Source of the DNA: Liminaster sp045576355
GTDB lineage: Bacteria; Bacteroidota; Bacteroidia; Bacteroidales; UBA3663
Length of the DNA stretch: 64,000 bases
Direction: 5' to 3'
NCBI GenBank assembly: GCA_045576355.1
Contig: JAZNGG010000061.1
Coordinates: 67,244 to 131,243, forward strand
The position numbers and the translations under genes are program-made. Shown here in pieces: positions 54,852 to 61,436 of the stretch (position 1 is the first letter of the stretch; each line of letters opens with the position of its first letter). The notes beneath the pieces were generated by a model. It was not told where the DNA came from and did not search any database. It was given only the letters and a program-made list of their open reading frames with translations.

Positions 54852-55192
54852 ATTATTTTTAATAAATATTATCAGATCTTATCTTTGCTGTACAAAAAAG
54901 AAAATGATTATAAAACCGATAATAACATAAATGAAATGATACACGAAAACGCTTAGTGATTCTAATGTTTGATTATGTTACTTAGAATTCTTTTTATGAA
55001 GTTTTGTTTTTTATGAACACTTGTTTTATGAAGTTTTGTGGATTATTTTTTCACCTTATTCCTCAATTTTATTAAACTGATTTGCTTTTCATTGACAGAT
55101 GAACGATTTGGCAGAAATATCATTATCTTTGCACGTCAATTAGAGATTTCTTCCCTTGCGGGACAGTTCTCTAAAGTTTGAAATGCGATATT
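54852..55192. promoter_or_regulatory. 341-bp AT-rich gap with two -7 elements
   Basis: TATCTTTG at 54880-54887 is followed by no gene or hairpin I can support. TATCTTTG at 55124-55131 precedes the BASS-like transporter by 61 bp and is its likely promoter. Between them ttttatgaagttttgt is repeated at 54992-55007 and 55024-55039 with a partial copy between. Nothing else is seen. Confidence 0.5.
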
Positions 55193-56161
55193 ATGATACG
55201 ATCAGTCATTCGATTTATAAAAAACTGGGCACTACCGATAGCCATTATCATGGGTGCATTATCTTACTTTTTATATAGCTCACTCCCATTCGGAGAAGAG
55301 GTTCATCGGCATGTAAACCAGGGTGTTGTCATCGTACAGCCGTTATTACTTTTTCTGATGCTCTTCTTGACATTTTGTAAGATTTCGCCTCATGAACTTC
55401 GTCCTCGTCGATGGCATATCGGGTTATTACTCATTCAGACCCTCTCTTATGCACTTTTTGCTTTGATTGCCATGCTTTTGCCGGAGGAGGGAGGATGGCG
55501 AGTATTGGCTGAGGGTGCCATGGTCATGATGATTTGTCCGACAGCGACAGCATCGGCTGTCATTACTGCGCGTTTGGGAGGTAATATTTCGGGATTGGTC
55601 TCATACATCATCATCAGTAACTTTGTCATTGCCCTTTGGGCTCCCTTGTTTCTTTCTTTGGTCAATCCTCATGGAGATATTGGCTTCGGAGAGTCTTTCT
55701 TTCTGATTTTGGGAAAAGTCTTTCCGTTGCTCATTTGCCCCTTGATGCTTGCTTGGGTCATCCGTTACTTGTTGCCCTCGTTTCATCGCATATTGCAACG
55801 CTATACCTATCTCACCTTCTACCTTTGGGCAGCATCTCTCTCTTTGGCCATCTGTGTCACGACCAAAAACATCGTTCATAGTGATGTTTCTGTATGGTAT
55901 ATGATCGGGTTAGCGTTTATCTCGTTGATATGTTGTGTCTTTCAATTTGGTTACGGACGAAAAATCGGACTACGCTATGGAGAGAAAATCTCTGCGGGTC
56001 AGGCATTGGGACAGAAAAACACCGTTTTTGCCATCTGGATGGCATATACATTTCTGACACCTGTAACAGCCACCGTTGGGGGATTCTATAGTATCTGGCA
56101 CAACATTTTTAACTCCTGGCAACTCTATCAAGCCAGAAAGAGGAGAGAAGAAGAACTGTGA
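55193..56161 (+). CDS. Bile acid:sodium symporter (BASS)-like transporter
   Basis: I choose the ATG at 55193 (MIRSVIRFIKNWALPIAI); a TTG at 55178 adds five residues. The 322-residue protein has nine to ten membrane helices. The segment MMICPTATASAVITARLGGN resembles the BASS family P-x-T-x-S block, and GQALGQKNTVFAIWMAYTFL resembles the conserved GxQNxxxA block near the C terminus, which in this superfamily lines the substrate and cation sites. The substrate is not predictable (organic anions such as pantothenate, bile acids or keto acids are known in the family). It stands alone between repeat-rich gaps. Confidence 0.85.
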   Translation: MIRSVIRFIKNWALPIAIIMGALSYFLYSSLPFGEEVHRHVNQGVVIVQPLLLFLMLFLTFCKISPHELRPRRWHIGLLLIQTLSYALFALIAMLLPEEGGWRVLAEGAMVMMICPTATASAVITARLGGNISGLVSYIIISNFVIALWAPLFLSLVNPHGDIGFGESFFLILGKVFPLLICPLMLAWVIRYLLPSFHRILQRYTYLTFYLWAASLSLAICVTTKNIVHSDVSVWYMIGLAFISLICCVFQFGYGRKIGLRYGEKISAGQALGQKNTVFAIWMAYTFLTPVTATVGGFYSIWHNIFNSWQLYQARKRREEEL

Positions 56162-56487
56162 TGATGGAAAATTTAGTTTTTTGAATTTATTACTATCCGA
56201 TATAAATCAAAACTCAAAAAATATTGGTGTCCGGTATAATTTAAACTATCCGGAAAGGGGTATTTTAACGCGTCGTCCGTCGTTGCATCACACGCGTAGC
56301 CTCGTTACGACACACGCGTAGCCTCGTTACATCACACGCGTAGCCTCTTATTTTAACACCCTTATTGTGTTTTATCGGACACTAATATTTTGAATTATTG
56401 GTGTTCGGTAATTTTTTTACTGTCCGTAGGGGGTATTTCTCGCGTCGGCTCTCATTGTATCACGTGTCGAGACGTATTGATCGACCC
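56162..56487. repeat. Repeat-rich gap with duplicated and tandem units
   Basis: Two degenerate direct copies of a roughly 75-bp unit start attggtgtccggta (56223) and attggtgttcggta (56399); both continue through ggggtatt, cgcgtcg and ttg.atcac. Between them a 22-bp unit (cacacgcgtagcctcgttac plus two bases) is repeated three times in tandem at 56289, 56311 and 56333. A partial inverted copy (ttatcggacactaatatttt) lies near 56378-56397. No reading frame is convincing. Confidence 0.75.
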
Positions 56488-56596
56488 CTCCCATCTCAGG
56501 CGCAACCCTTAACTCTTCTACCCCTCAACTTCTCAACCTTTCAACTCTTCAACCAACCTGGCCATCTGCCATAGCAGGGCGTAGCCCTAAACCTCA
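56488..56596. repeat. Intergenic repeat cluster D
   Basis: A pyrimidine tract of cctcaac/ttcaac units, then the core at 56561-56588 in forward orientation (gccatctgccatagcag, ggcgtagccct). The 48 bp from 56541 to 56588 recur at 57887-57934 with two mismatches, in direct orientation on the other side of the DUF3990 cassette. Confidence 0.88.
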
Positions 56597-56605
56597 CAAT
56601 CTTTT

Positions 56606-56827
56606 TTAGTTGAGTTCTGTTTCGAGTTCTTGATATAAAGCGACAGGACCAAGATGCCACATTTTTGTGTTTTCCACTTTAAGTTTCTTATATAACTTTG
56701 AGCCGTAAATTGTTTTTATAGCATCTGTTATATTCATGCCTTTATATTCTACAAGCATACTTGCCAACCAACTTATTTTGGATGGTAATAGCAGATATAG
56801 ATTGCCTTGGTTAATTTCTCCTATCAT
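56606..56827 (-). CDS. Small partner protein of the DUF3990 cassette (DUF3791-like)
   Basis: A 73-residue soluble protein (LLLPSKISWLASMLVEYKGM; DAIKTIYGSKLYKKL; TKMWHLGPVALYQELETE). Its start ATG overlaps the DUF3990 stop by 4 bp (ATGA at 56827-56824), so translation is coupled. Proteins with this WHLGPVALY ending occur beside DUF3990 genes in gut Bacteroidales and Firmicutes and are often called DUF3791. It is predicted all-helical. An antitoxin or regulatory subunit is the reasonable guess; nothing proves it. Confidence 0.75.
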   Translation of the reverse strand: MIGEINQGNLYLLLPSKISWLASMLVEYKGMNITDAIKTIYGSKLYKKLKVENTKMWHLGPVALYQELETELN

Positions 56828-57306
56828 AATGTAACCTCCTTTGCTTCGATGAATTTCATGGTTTTTAAGGCCTTATCTGTGTGAAATAGATATTGGTCAA
56901 CCAATTTGTATGCTTTTAATTCAGAGATAAGATTCTGTTTATTAATAATACCACCTTCATAGAGAGCAAATGCTGCATATACTTTGTCATTTGCCACAGG
57001 CCCATAAACAATATCAAAATCGTGATTGAAATCTTTGTTTGTACGATTATTCATCACAAAGTCAACCCATTCTTCTGTTGGTGAATTAAAAATCAAAGTG
57101 TTTAAATTCTTAATCAAATTCTCGTCAAATTCGTAAATATTAACGTAACCAACTTGGATGCTTGTATTCAATTTTCGTTTAACCCAATCTTCTGCTTGCT
57201 TAAAAGATGTGGTTGTATAAAACCCGAAACCGTAATCCAAAGCTCTACCTGGGATGCGAATCTCAGGATTGTCAACAATTTCTATACTTCCATGATAAAG
57301 AATCAT
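56824..57306 (-). CDS. DUF3990 protein, ADP-ribosyltransferase-like toxin candidate
   Basis: The start is the ATG at 57306 (MILYHGSIEIVDNPEI), which overlaps the upstream stop by 4 bp (ATGA); a longer reading to 57360 is not supported. The 160-residue protein has motifs that parallel PARP/diphtheria-toxin-type transferases: LYHGS (His5, compare LWHGS), YGFGFYTTTSFKQAEDW (Tyr30, compare FGKGIYF.....A), and DQYLFHT (Gln138, where PARP1 has the catalytic Glu in NEYIVYD). This gives an H-Y-Q triad. It would use NAD to modify a protein or nucleic acid. No secretion signal. Flanked by two small coupled genes, it looks like the effector of a toxin-antitoxin or defence cassette. Confidence 0.85.
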   Translation of the reverse strand: MILYHGSIEIVDNPEIRIPGRALDYGFGFYTTTSFKQAEDWVKRKLNTSIQVGYVNIYEFDENLIKNLNTLIFNSPTEEWVDFVMNNRTNKDFNHDFDIVYGPVANDKVYAAFALYEGGIINKQNLISELKAYKLVDQYLFHTDKALKTMKFIEAKEVTL

Positions 57307-57527
57307 ATGCTTAGTTTTTTTCGGTCGTTTATAAATTCCTCGATATCCGCAACAAGCCATTGTCTGCTTTGGGTGTGGAGAACATCAAAATAATCTTTTA
57401 GATAGTCGAAAATGCCATACTTTGAAAATATCGAGATAGCCTCATCTTCGTTTATACCTTTTTCATTCATGTATTGTTCGATACAGAATGAAATGAAATA
57501 TGTTATATCTTTCAGATTTTTATCCAT
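57303..57527 (-). CDS. DUF3791 protein, first gene of the DUF3990 cassette
   Basis: A 74-residue acidic helical protein (ITYFISFCIEQYMNEKGINE; AISIFSKYGIFDYLKDYFDV; LHTQSRQWLVADIEEFI), a clear match to the DUF3791 pattern ending D-x-LHT-x5-LV-DI. It starts at 57527 and its stop overlaps the DUF3990 start. As the upstream, coupled gene it is in the usual antitoxin position. A relic helix-turn-helix gene and a promoter match lie just upstream. Confidence 0.82.
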   Translation of the reverse strand: MDKNLKDITYFISFCIEQYMNEKGINEDEAISIFSKYGIFDYLKDYFDVLHTQSRQWLVADIEEFINDRKKLSI

Positions 57528-57565
57528 AAGTTATATGGTTTTCTTGTTGTCAAACAAAAGTTCTC

Positions 57566-57731
57566 TCACACTAACTGATAATATTCAGATATTTTATAAA
57601 GTAGCTCCAAAAATGGATGTTGTCTATTGCAACAATAGGCATTTATTATACTAAAACTCATTCTCAATTCATTTGCCAATTTTGGAAATGTCTCTTACTA
57701 CTAAAACCGCCTTAATTCTATTAAGTTTCAT
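57566..57731 (-). pseudogene. Decayed XRE-type helix-turn-helix regulator
   Basis: Read leftward from 57731: MKLNRIKAVLVVRDISKIGK then a stop, and after a +1 shift MSFSIINAYCCNRQHPFLEL and LYKISEYYQLV to a stop at 57566. Joined, this follows the common Bacteroidales Cro/C1 regulator pattern (KLNRIK.VL....IS...LA...GKSFSTVNAYC.NR.QPSLE.L..IA..L). The stop, the frameshift and the missing second helix show it no longer makes a working DNA-binding protein. It lies between the promoter and the cassette's first gene, so it probably once regulated the cassette. Confidence 0.7.
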
Positions 57732-57753
57732 ACAAAGCGATTAACTATCAATG

Positions 57754-57761
57754 CAAAGATA
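57754..57761 (-). promoter_or_regulatory. Promoter -7 element for the DUF3990 cassette
   Basis: TATCTTTG on the minus strand, 23 bp before the relic regulator and about 227 bp before the first intact gene. No clear -33 TTTG. Confidence 0.55.
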
Positions 57762-57837
57762 GTAATTAATTTTCTAAATATAGCATATTCTCGCATATTT
57801 ATATTATCATCAAGACAAATAGCTTGGTTGTTCTAAT

Positions 57838-57978
57838 CGCCCAGCCCTCGCCATAAGCCATATTAGGGCGTAGCCCCTTCAACTCCTCAACTCTTCAGCC
57901 AACCTGGCCATCTGCCATAGCAGGGCGTAGCCCCTTAAACCCCTCAACTCCTCAACCAAAAAACCAATAAACCAAAAT
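57838..57978. repeat. Intergenic repeat cluster E
   Basis: A degenerate core at 57850-57877 (gccataagccatattaggg), a pyrimidine tract, then a good core at 57907-57934, another pyrimidine tract (cccctcaactcctcaacc), and aaaaccaataaacc. The 48 bp at 57887-57934 match cluster D at 46 of 48 positions. The cluster abuts a strong promoter. Confidence 0.88.
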
Positions 57979-57980
57979 AA

Positions 57981-58011
57981 TTTGTCAAATTAATATTTTT
58001 TAGTATCTTTG
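57981..58011 (+). promoter_or_regulatory. Strong promoter, exact Bacteroidetes consensus
   Basis: TTTG (57981-57984), 19-nt spacer, TATCTTTG (58004-58011). Transcription should begin near 58017, about 340 nt before nagB and directly before a compact set of hairpins. Confidence 0.8.
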
Positions 58012-58015
58012 TGAC

Positions 58016-58137
58016 GCGTTATTTCGCTACATGCGCAGTGACGGAAAACGCGTTGACAAAATGTGCCTCTTGTAGAGGTGGAGAATTGTCAGGGCGGCTT
58101 GTAGGAAAATTCCCAAGTTGCCTTATTTGTTTTGTTT
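58016..58137 (+). ncRNA. Candidate structured RNA of about 120 nt upstream of nagB
   Basis: Directly after the consensus promoter come three helices: acgcgtt/aacgcgt (58014-58020 with 58047-58053), a two-part stem gacaa/ttgtc (58055-58059 with 58086-58090) that encloses cctct-tgt-agagg, and ggcggcttg/caagttgcc (58093-58101 with 58114-58122, two G-U pairs) followed by ttatttgttttgttt. The last helix plus T-rich run looks like an intrinsic terminator, so this may be a free small RNA or an attenuator for nagB. It does not match the SRP, RNase P, tmRNA or glmS ribozyme cores I know. Confidence 0.5.
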
Positions 58138-58359
58138 AAAATGCTGAATATCAAGTGCTTTAATAGTGTACTTGTAAACATAGATTTTAACTAAGCTGAT
58201 TCCTTTCTTGATGGAGAAAAGAGAAAAATGTAATGATGAGTAGAGGAGAAAGGAAGACTGTAACTGAATTTTTTATTGTTGAAATATCGCGAGAGAAGAT
58301 GTGAAAATGACATCTTTAGTGCGCATATGTGCGCGTGCGAAGAAAAATATTATTTCATT
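58138..58359 (+). promoter_or_regulatory. Proximal leader of nagB with two small hairpins
   Basis: About 220 nt without a clear consensus promoter. Hairpins gatgt-gaaaatg-acatc (58298-58314) and gcgca-tatg-tgcgc (58321-58334) lie just before the nagB ATG at 58360. They could hold the translation start or bind a regulator. An upstream in-frame extension of nagB exists here, but it has no homology to the family. Confidence 0.4.
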
Positions 58360-59169
58360 ATGCGAGTAATTATTTTGGACGATTATGCCCTCATGTCCCG
58401 TTGGGCAGCCAACTACGTAGTAGAAAAAATCAATCAGAAACGCCCCACAGCCGAACGACCTTTTGTCTTGGGATGTCCCACCGGATCATCCCCGTTGGGC
58501 ATGTATAAAGAACTGATCCGTAAATGTCAAGCCGGAGAAGTCTCTTTTGAGCATGTGGTAACTTTTAACATGGACGAATATGTCGGACTCCCTGAAGATC
58601 ATCCGGAAAGCTACCACACTTTCATGTGGAATAACTTTTTCAACCACATCGACATCAAAAAGGAGAATGTCCATATCCTCAACGGCAATGCTCCGGACTT
58701 GATCGCTGAATGTGAGAACTACGAACGACAGATCGCCTCTTATGGAGGCATCGACCTATTCTTGGGCGGTATCGGACCTGATGGACATATTGCTTTCAAC
58801 GAACCCGGATCTTCTCTCTCCTCCAAGACCCGTATCAAGACATTAAACACTGACACCATCATTGCCAACAGCCGCTTCTTCAACGATGACATCAATCAGG
58901 TGCCTAAACAGGCATTGACTGTCGGTGTCGGAACCATCATGTCTGCCACAGAAGTTTTGGTGCTTTGCAACGGACATAAAAAAGCCCGTGCCCTCAAGCA
59001 TGCCATCGAGGAGAGCATCAACCACATGTGGACAGTCAGCGCCATCCAGATGCATCCCCACGGCATCATCGTATGTGACGAACCCGCTTGCGGTGAAATC
59101 AAAGTCGGCACTTATAAGTACTTTAAGGATAAGGAGAAGTTAGAGGGATTGGTGGATAGGTATCTGTGA
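58360..59169 (+). CDS. nagB: Glucosamine-6-phosphate deaminase
   Basis: Converts glucosamine 6-phosphate to fructose 6-phosphate and ammonia, joining amino-sugar use to glycolysis. The start ATG at 58360 gives MRVIILDDYALMSRWAANYV, the family N terminus, and 269 residues, near the E. coli length. Catalytic residues fall at the E. coli numbers: Asp72 (FNMDEYVGL), Asp141, His143 and Glu148 (GPDGHIAFNEPGSS). The frame can be read from 58276, but I reject those 28 residues. No nagA, nag transporter or kinase gene is adjacent. Confidence 0.95.
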   Translation: MRVIILDDYALMSRWAANYVVEKINQKRPTAERPFVLGCPTGSSPLGMYKELIRKCQAGEVSFEHVVTFNMDEYVGLPEDHPESYHTFMWNNFFNHIDIKKENVHILNGNAPDLIAECENYERQIASYGGIDLFLGGIGPDGHIAFNEPGSSLSSKTRIKTLNTDTIIANSRFFNDDINQVPKQALTVGVGTIMSATEVLVLCNGHKKARALKHAIEESINHMWTVSAIQMHPHGIIVCDEPACGEIKVGTYKYFKDKEKLEGLVDRYL

Positions 59170-59286
59170 TGAGTATAAACTCTCTTCTAAGAAATAGATT
59201 ATATGACATTTTTTCAGAATGTAAAATAATCAATTATTTTAGAGTGTTGGTGTATGTTATAGGTAAATAATCTAAAATCATTTGAT

Positions 59287-59323
59287 AAAGACTTGTCTTT
59301 TAGAACTAAATATATTATATTTG
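59287..59323 (+). promoter_or_regulatory. Promoter and operator of the YafQ-type toxin-antitoxin pair
   Basis: aaagac-tt-gtcttt (59287-59300) is a perfect palindrome. It covers a -33-like element (cttg, 59292-59295), which is 20 nt before TATATTTG (59316-59323), an exact TAnnTTTG. A palindrome over the -33 is what is expected where the antitoxin represses its own promoter. Upstream, taaaataat-ca-attatttta (59222-59241) is a second AT-only palindrome. Confidence 0.6.
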
Positions 59324-59341
59324 CTTGTATTGTAATAAATA

Positions 59342-59587
59342 ATGATTATGGCATCAGTAGTTTTGACAGTAACAGATGAAAATATGCTTTCACAGATAAA
59401 GAAAGCTTGTTCTTTATTGAAAGGAGTTGAAAAGGTGAAAGTCGTAAAGAATAAAAAAACGTCCAAAAGTATTATTCAAACAGAAGGTTATAAAGAAGCC
59501 ATGGAAGATATACGTCAGGGTCGAGTTTATCATGCCGATAGTGCGGAGGAAATGTTTGAGCAAATATTAGGATATGTACCAAGTTGA
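59342..59587 (+). CDS. Antitoxin of a YafQ-type toxin-antitoxin pair
   Basis: An 81-residue protein starting at the ATG at 59342 or 59348. The N terminus (ASVVLTVTDENMLSQIKKAC) looks like a short DNA-binding or dimerisation region; the C terminus (SIIQTEGYKEAMEDIRQGRV, ADSAEEMFEQIL) is the acidic helical type that wraps RelE-fold toxins. The stop overlaps the toxin start by 14 bp. It should neutralise the toxin and repress the promoter at the 59287 palindrome. The exact family (RelB/DinJ-like) is not certain. Confidence 0.85.
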   Translation: MIMASVVLTVTDENMLSQIKKACSLLKGVEKVKVVKNKKTSKSIIQTEGYKEAMEDIRQGRVYHADSAEEMFEQILGYVPS

Positions 59588-59846
59588 CTATACCAATCGT
59601 TTTAAGAAGGACTTAAAGCGATGTGTTAAGCGAGGGTTAGATCTTCGAAAAGCTTTACATGCGATAAAATTATTGGAATGTAATGGCGAATTACCTTTAA
59701 GTTATCGCCCTCACAAATTATCCGGTAATAAAAAAGGTCAATGGGAGTGTCATATAGAACCTGATTGGTTGATGGTTTGGGAACAAAATAATGAACATAT
59801 GACTTTGTTGTTTCTACAGACAGGGACTCATTCCGACATATTTTAA
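59574..59846 (+). CDS. yafQ: YafQ-family mRNA interferase toxin
   Basis: A 90-residue RelE-superfamily endoribonuclease that cuts mRNA on the ribosome. Residues matching the E. coli YafQ active site are visible: His47 (RPHKLSG), His60 and Asp64 (ECHIEPDW), and His86 (TGTHSDIF, penultimate block with terminal Phe). Length fits the family. Start ATG lies inside the antitoxin gene (14-bp overlap). The pair sits exactly at the border between nagB and the polysaccharide locus. Confidence 0.93.
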   Translation: MYQVDYTNRFKKDLKRCVKRGLDLRKALHAIKLLECNGELPLSYRPHKLSGNKKGQWECHIEPDWLMVWEQNNEHMTLLFLQTGTHSDIF

Positions 59847-59886
59847 TTTTTTTGTAAAGATATAGATTACCATCTTTTATATAAAT

Positions 59887-61431
59887 ATGGAGGAAACTCT
59901 AAAACCAAACGCAAAACGTTTGGCAAAGAATACATTACTGCTATATGTGAGGATGTTCTTTACAATGGCGGTAAGTTTATATACATCTCGTGTAGTTTTG
60001 CAGGCATTAGGAGAGGTAAATTATGGTATTTACAATGTTGTAGGAGGTGTTGTAGGTATGTTTGCTATTATTTCTTCCTCTCTTTCTGTAGCTGTAAGCC
60101 GCTATCTAAATGTTGAAATGGGAAAATCTAAGTCAGAAAATTTACCTCGTATTTTTTCGACTGCAGTTATTTGCCATTGGTTATTGGCAATAATTGTTAT
60201 CGTTTTAGCAGAAATGTTAGGACCTTGGTTTATATCGGAAAAAATGAATATACCTTTGGAAAGACATTTCTCTGCATTGATAGTTTTCCAATTTTCCATA
60301 ATGACATTTGTAGTTAATTTGGTTAGTATCCCTTACAATGCTTGTATTGTAGCTCATGAAAACATGAAAGTATTTGCGTACATTGGAGTTTTGGAAGTTA
60401 CGTTAAAGTTAATTATTGTTTACCTATTGGTATTATCAAGTTATGATAAATTGGCTTTTTATGCTTTTCTGATGTTCTTAGTCTCTTTAGTCATAAGAGT
60501 GGTATATCAATTATATTGTAGGAGACAATATTTAGAAAGCCGATTTAAATTTGTTTTTGATAAATCATTGATTCGAGAAATGTTTGGGTTTGCCGGATGG
60601 AATGTAATTGGTTCTACTTCCGTAGTTTTAAGTGAGCAGGGGGTCAATATTCTTTTGAATATTTTTGGTGGTCCCATTGTGAATGCCGCTCGCGGGATAG
60701 CTATGCAAGTAAATACTGCCGTAAGTAGTTTTTCCAATAATTTTATGGTAGCATTAAATCCCCAAATTACTAAAAGTTATGCATCCGGAGATTTAGCATC
60801 ATATAAAAAAATGATGGTCAATGGCAGCAGATTTTCTGTTGGACTATTAATTTTACTTACTTTACCATTATTTCTTGAGACACCTTATATCCTCAATATT
60901 TGGTTAGGTCAATATCCGGCACATACCATTAGTTTTGTCAGATTGATCCTTTTGTTTATAATTAGTGAATCTATGTCCTCTACGTTTACTACAGGATTAA
61001 TGGCTACAGGAAAGATACGGACTTTACAGCTTTTGGTTGGAGGTTGTAGGATGCTTAATTTTCCGATATCCTGGTTGACTTTGATGATGTGGAATATTCC
61101 AGAGTTAACCATGTGTATTGCAATATTTCTTTCTCAAATTAATCTATTTATCCGATTAAACTTGTTGAAACGTTATATTTCCATCTCTATAAAATCCTTC
61201 TATTTTGAGGTTGTTTTTAAAGAGTTTTTGTGTTTTATAATACCACTTGTAATAGGACATTGCATTCAGCAATATTTGCCGGAAACTTTTTTTAGGTTAT
61301 CAATAACTATATTATTGAGTATTGTTATAGCTTTGACGTGTATGATATACATATTATGTTCTTTGGAAGAGAGAAGAATGTTATTAGAAAAATTACGCTC
61401 TAAAATGGGGTATTTTAGAAATAGAAAATAA
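59887..61431 (+). CDS. Polysaccharide flippase (Wzx/PST family)
   Basis: A 514-residue membrane protein with 12-14 helices. The N terminus (LAKNTLLLYVRMFFTMAVSL followed by YTSRVVLQALGEVNYGIYNV) is the oligosaccharide flippase pattern common in Bacteroidales capsule loci. It would move lipid-linked repeat units across the inner membrane. It begins 40 bp after the toxin gene and is followed within 5 bp by the acyltransferase gene, so it heads the visible part of a surface polysaccharide operon. Confidence 0.92.
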   Translation: MEETLKPNAKRLAKNTLLLYVRMFFTMAVSLYTSRVVLQALGEVNYGIYNVVGGVVGMFAIISSSLSVAVSRYLNVEMGKSKSENLPRIFSTAVICHWLLAIIVIVLAEMLGPWFISEKMNIPLERHFSALIVFQFSIMTFVVNLVSIPYNACIVAHENMKVFAYIGVLEVTLKLIIVYLLVLSSYDKLAFYAFLMFLVSLVIRVVYQLYCRRQYLESRFKFVFDKSLIREMFGFAGWNVIGSTSVVLSEQGVNILLNIFGGPIVNAARGIAMQVNTAVSSFSNNFMVALNPQITKSYASGDLASYKKMMVNGSRFSVGLLILLTLPLFLETPYILNIWLGQYPAHTISFVRLILLFIISESMSSTFTTGLMATGKIRTLQLLVGGCRMLNFPISWLTLMMWNIPELTMCIAIFLSQINLFIRLNLLKRYISISIKSFYFEVVFKEFLCFIIPLVIGHCIQQYLPETFFRLSITILLSIVIALTCMIYILCSLEERRMLLEKLRSKMGYFRNRK

Positions 61432-61436
61432 ACATT

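Noticed and set aside
54630..54956. Forward reading frame of about 108 codons in the gap after the nuclease gene
   Set aside because: It runs through repeat cluster C and the terminator; its composition reflects repeats, with no recognisable domain.
54880..54960. Gene controlled by the TATCTTTG at 54880
   Set aside because: Only very short frames follow (8 codons or fewer), with no hairpin or terminator; left as an unexplained promoter match.
56289..56354. Possible CRISPR array from three 22-bp repeats
   Set aside because: The units are directly adjacent with no spacers, and no cas genes are in the window.
58016..58360. glmS ribozyme or SRP RNA before nagB
   Set aside because: The conserved cores of these RNAs are not present in the sequence.
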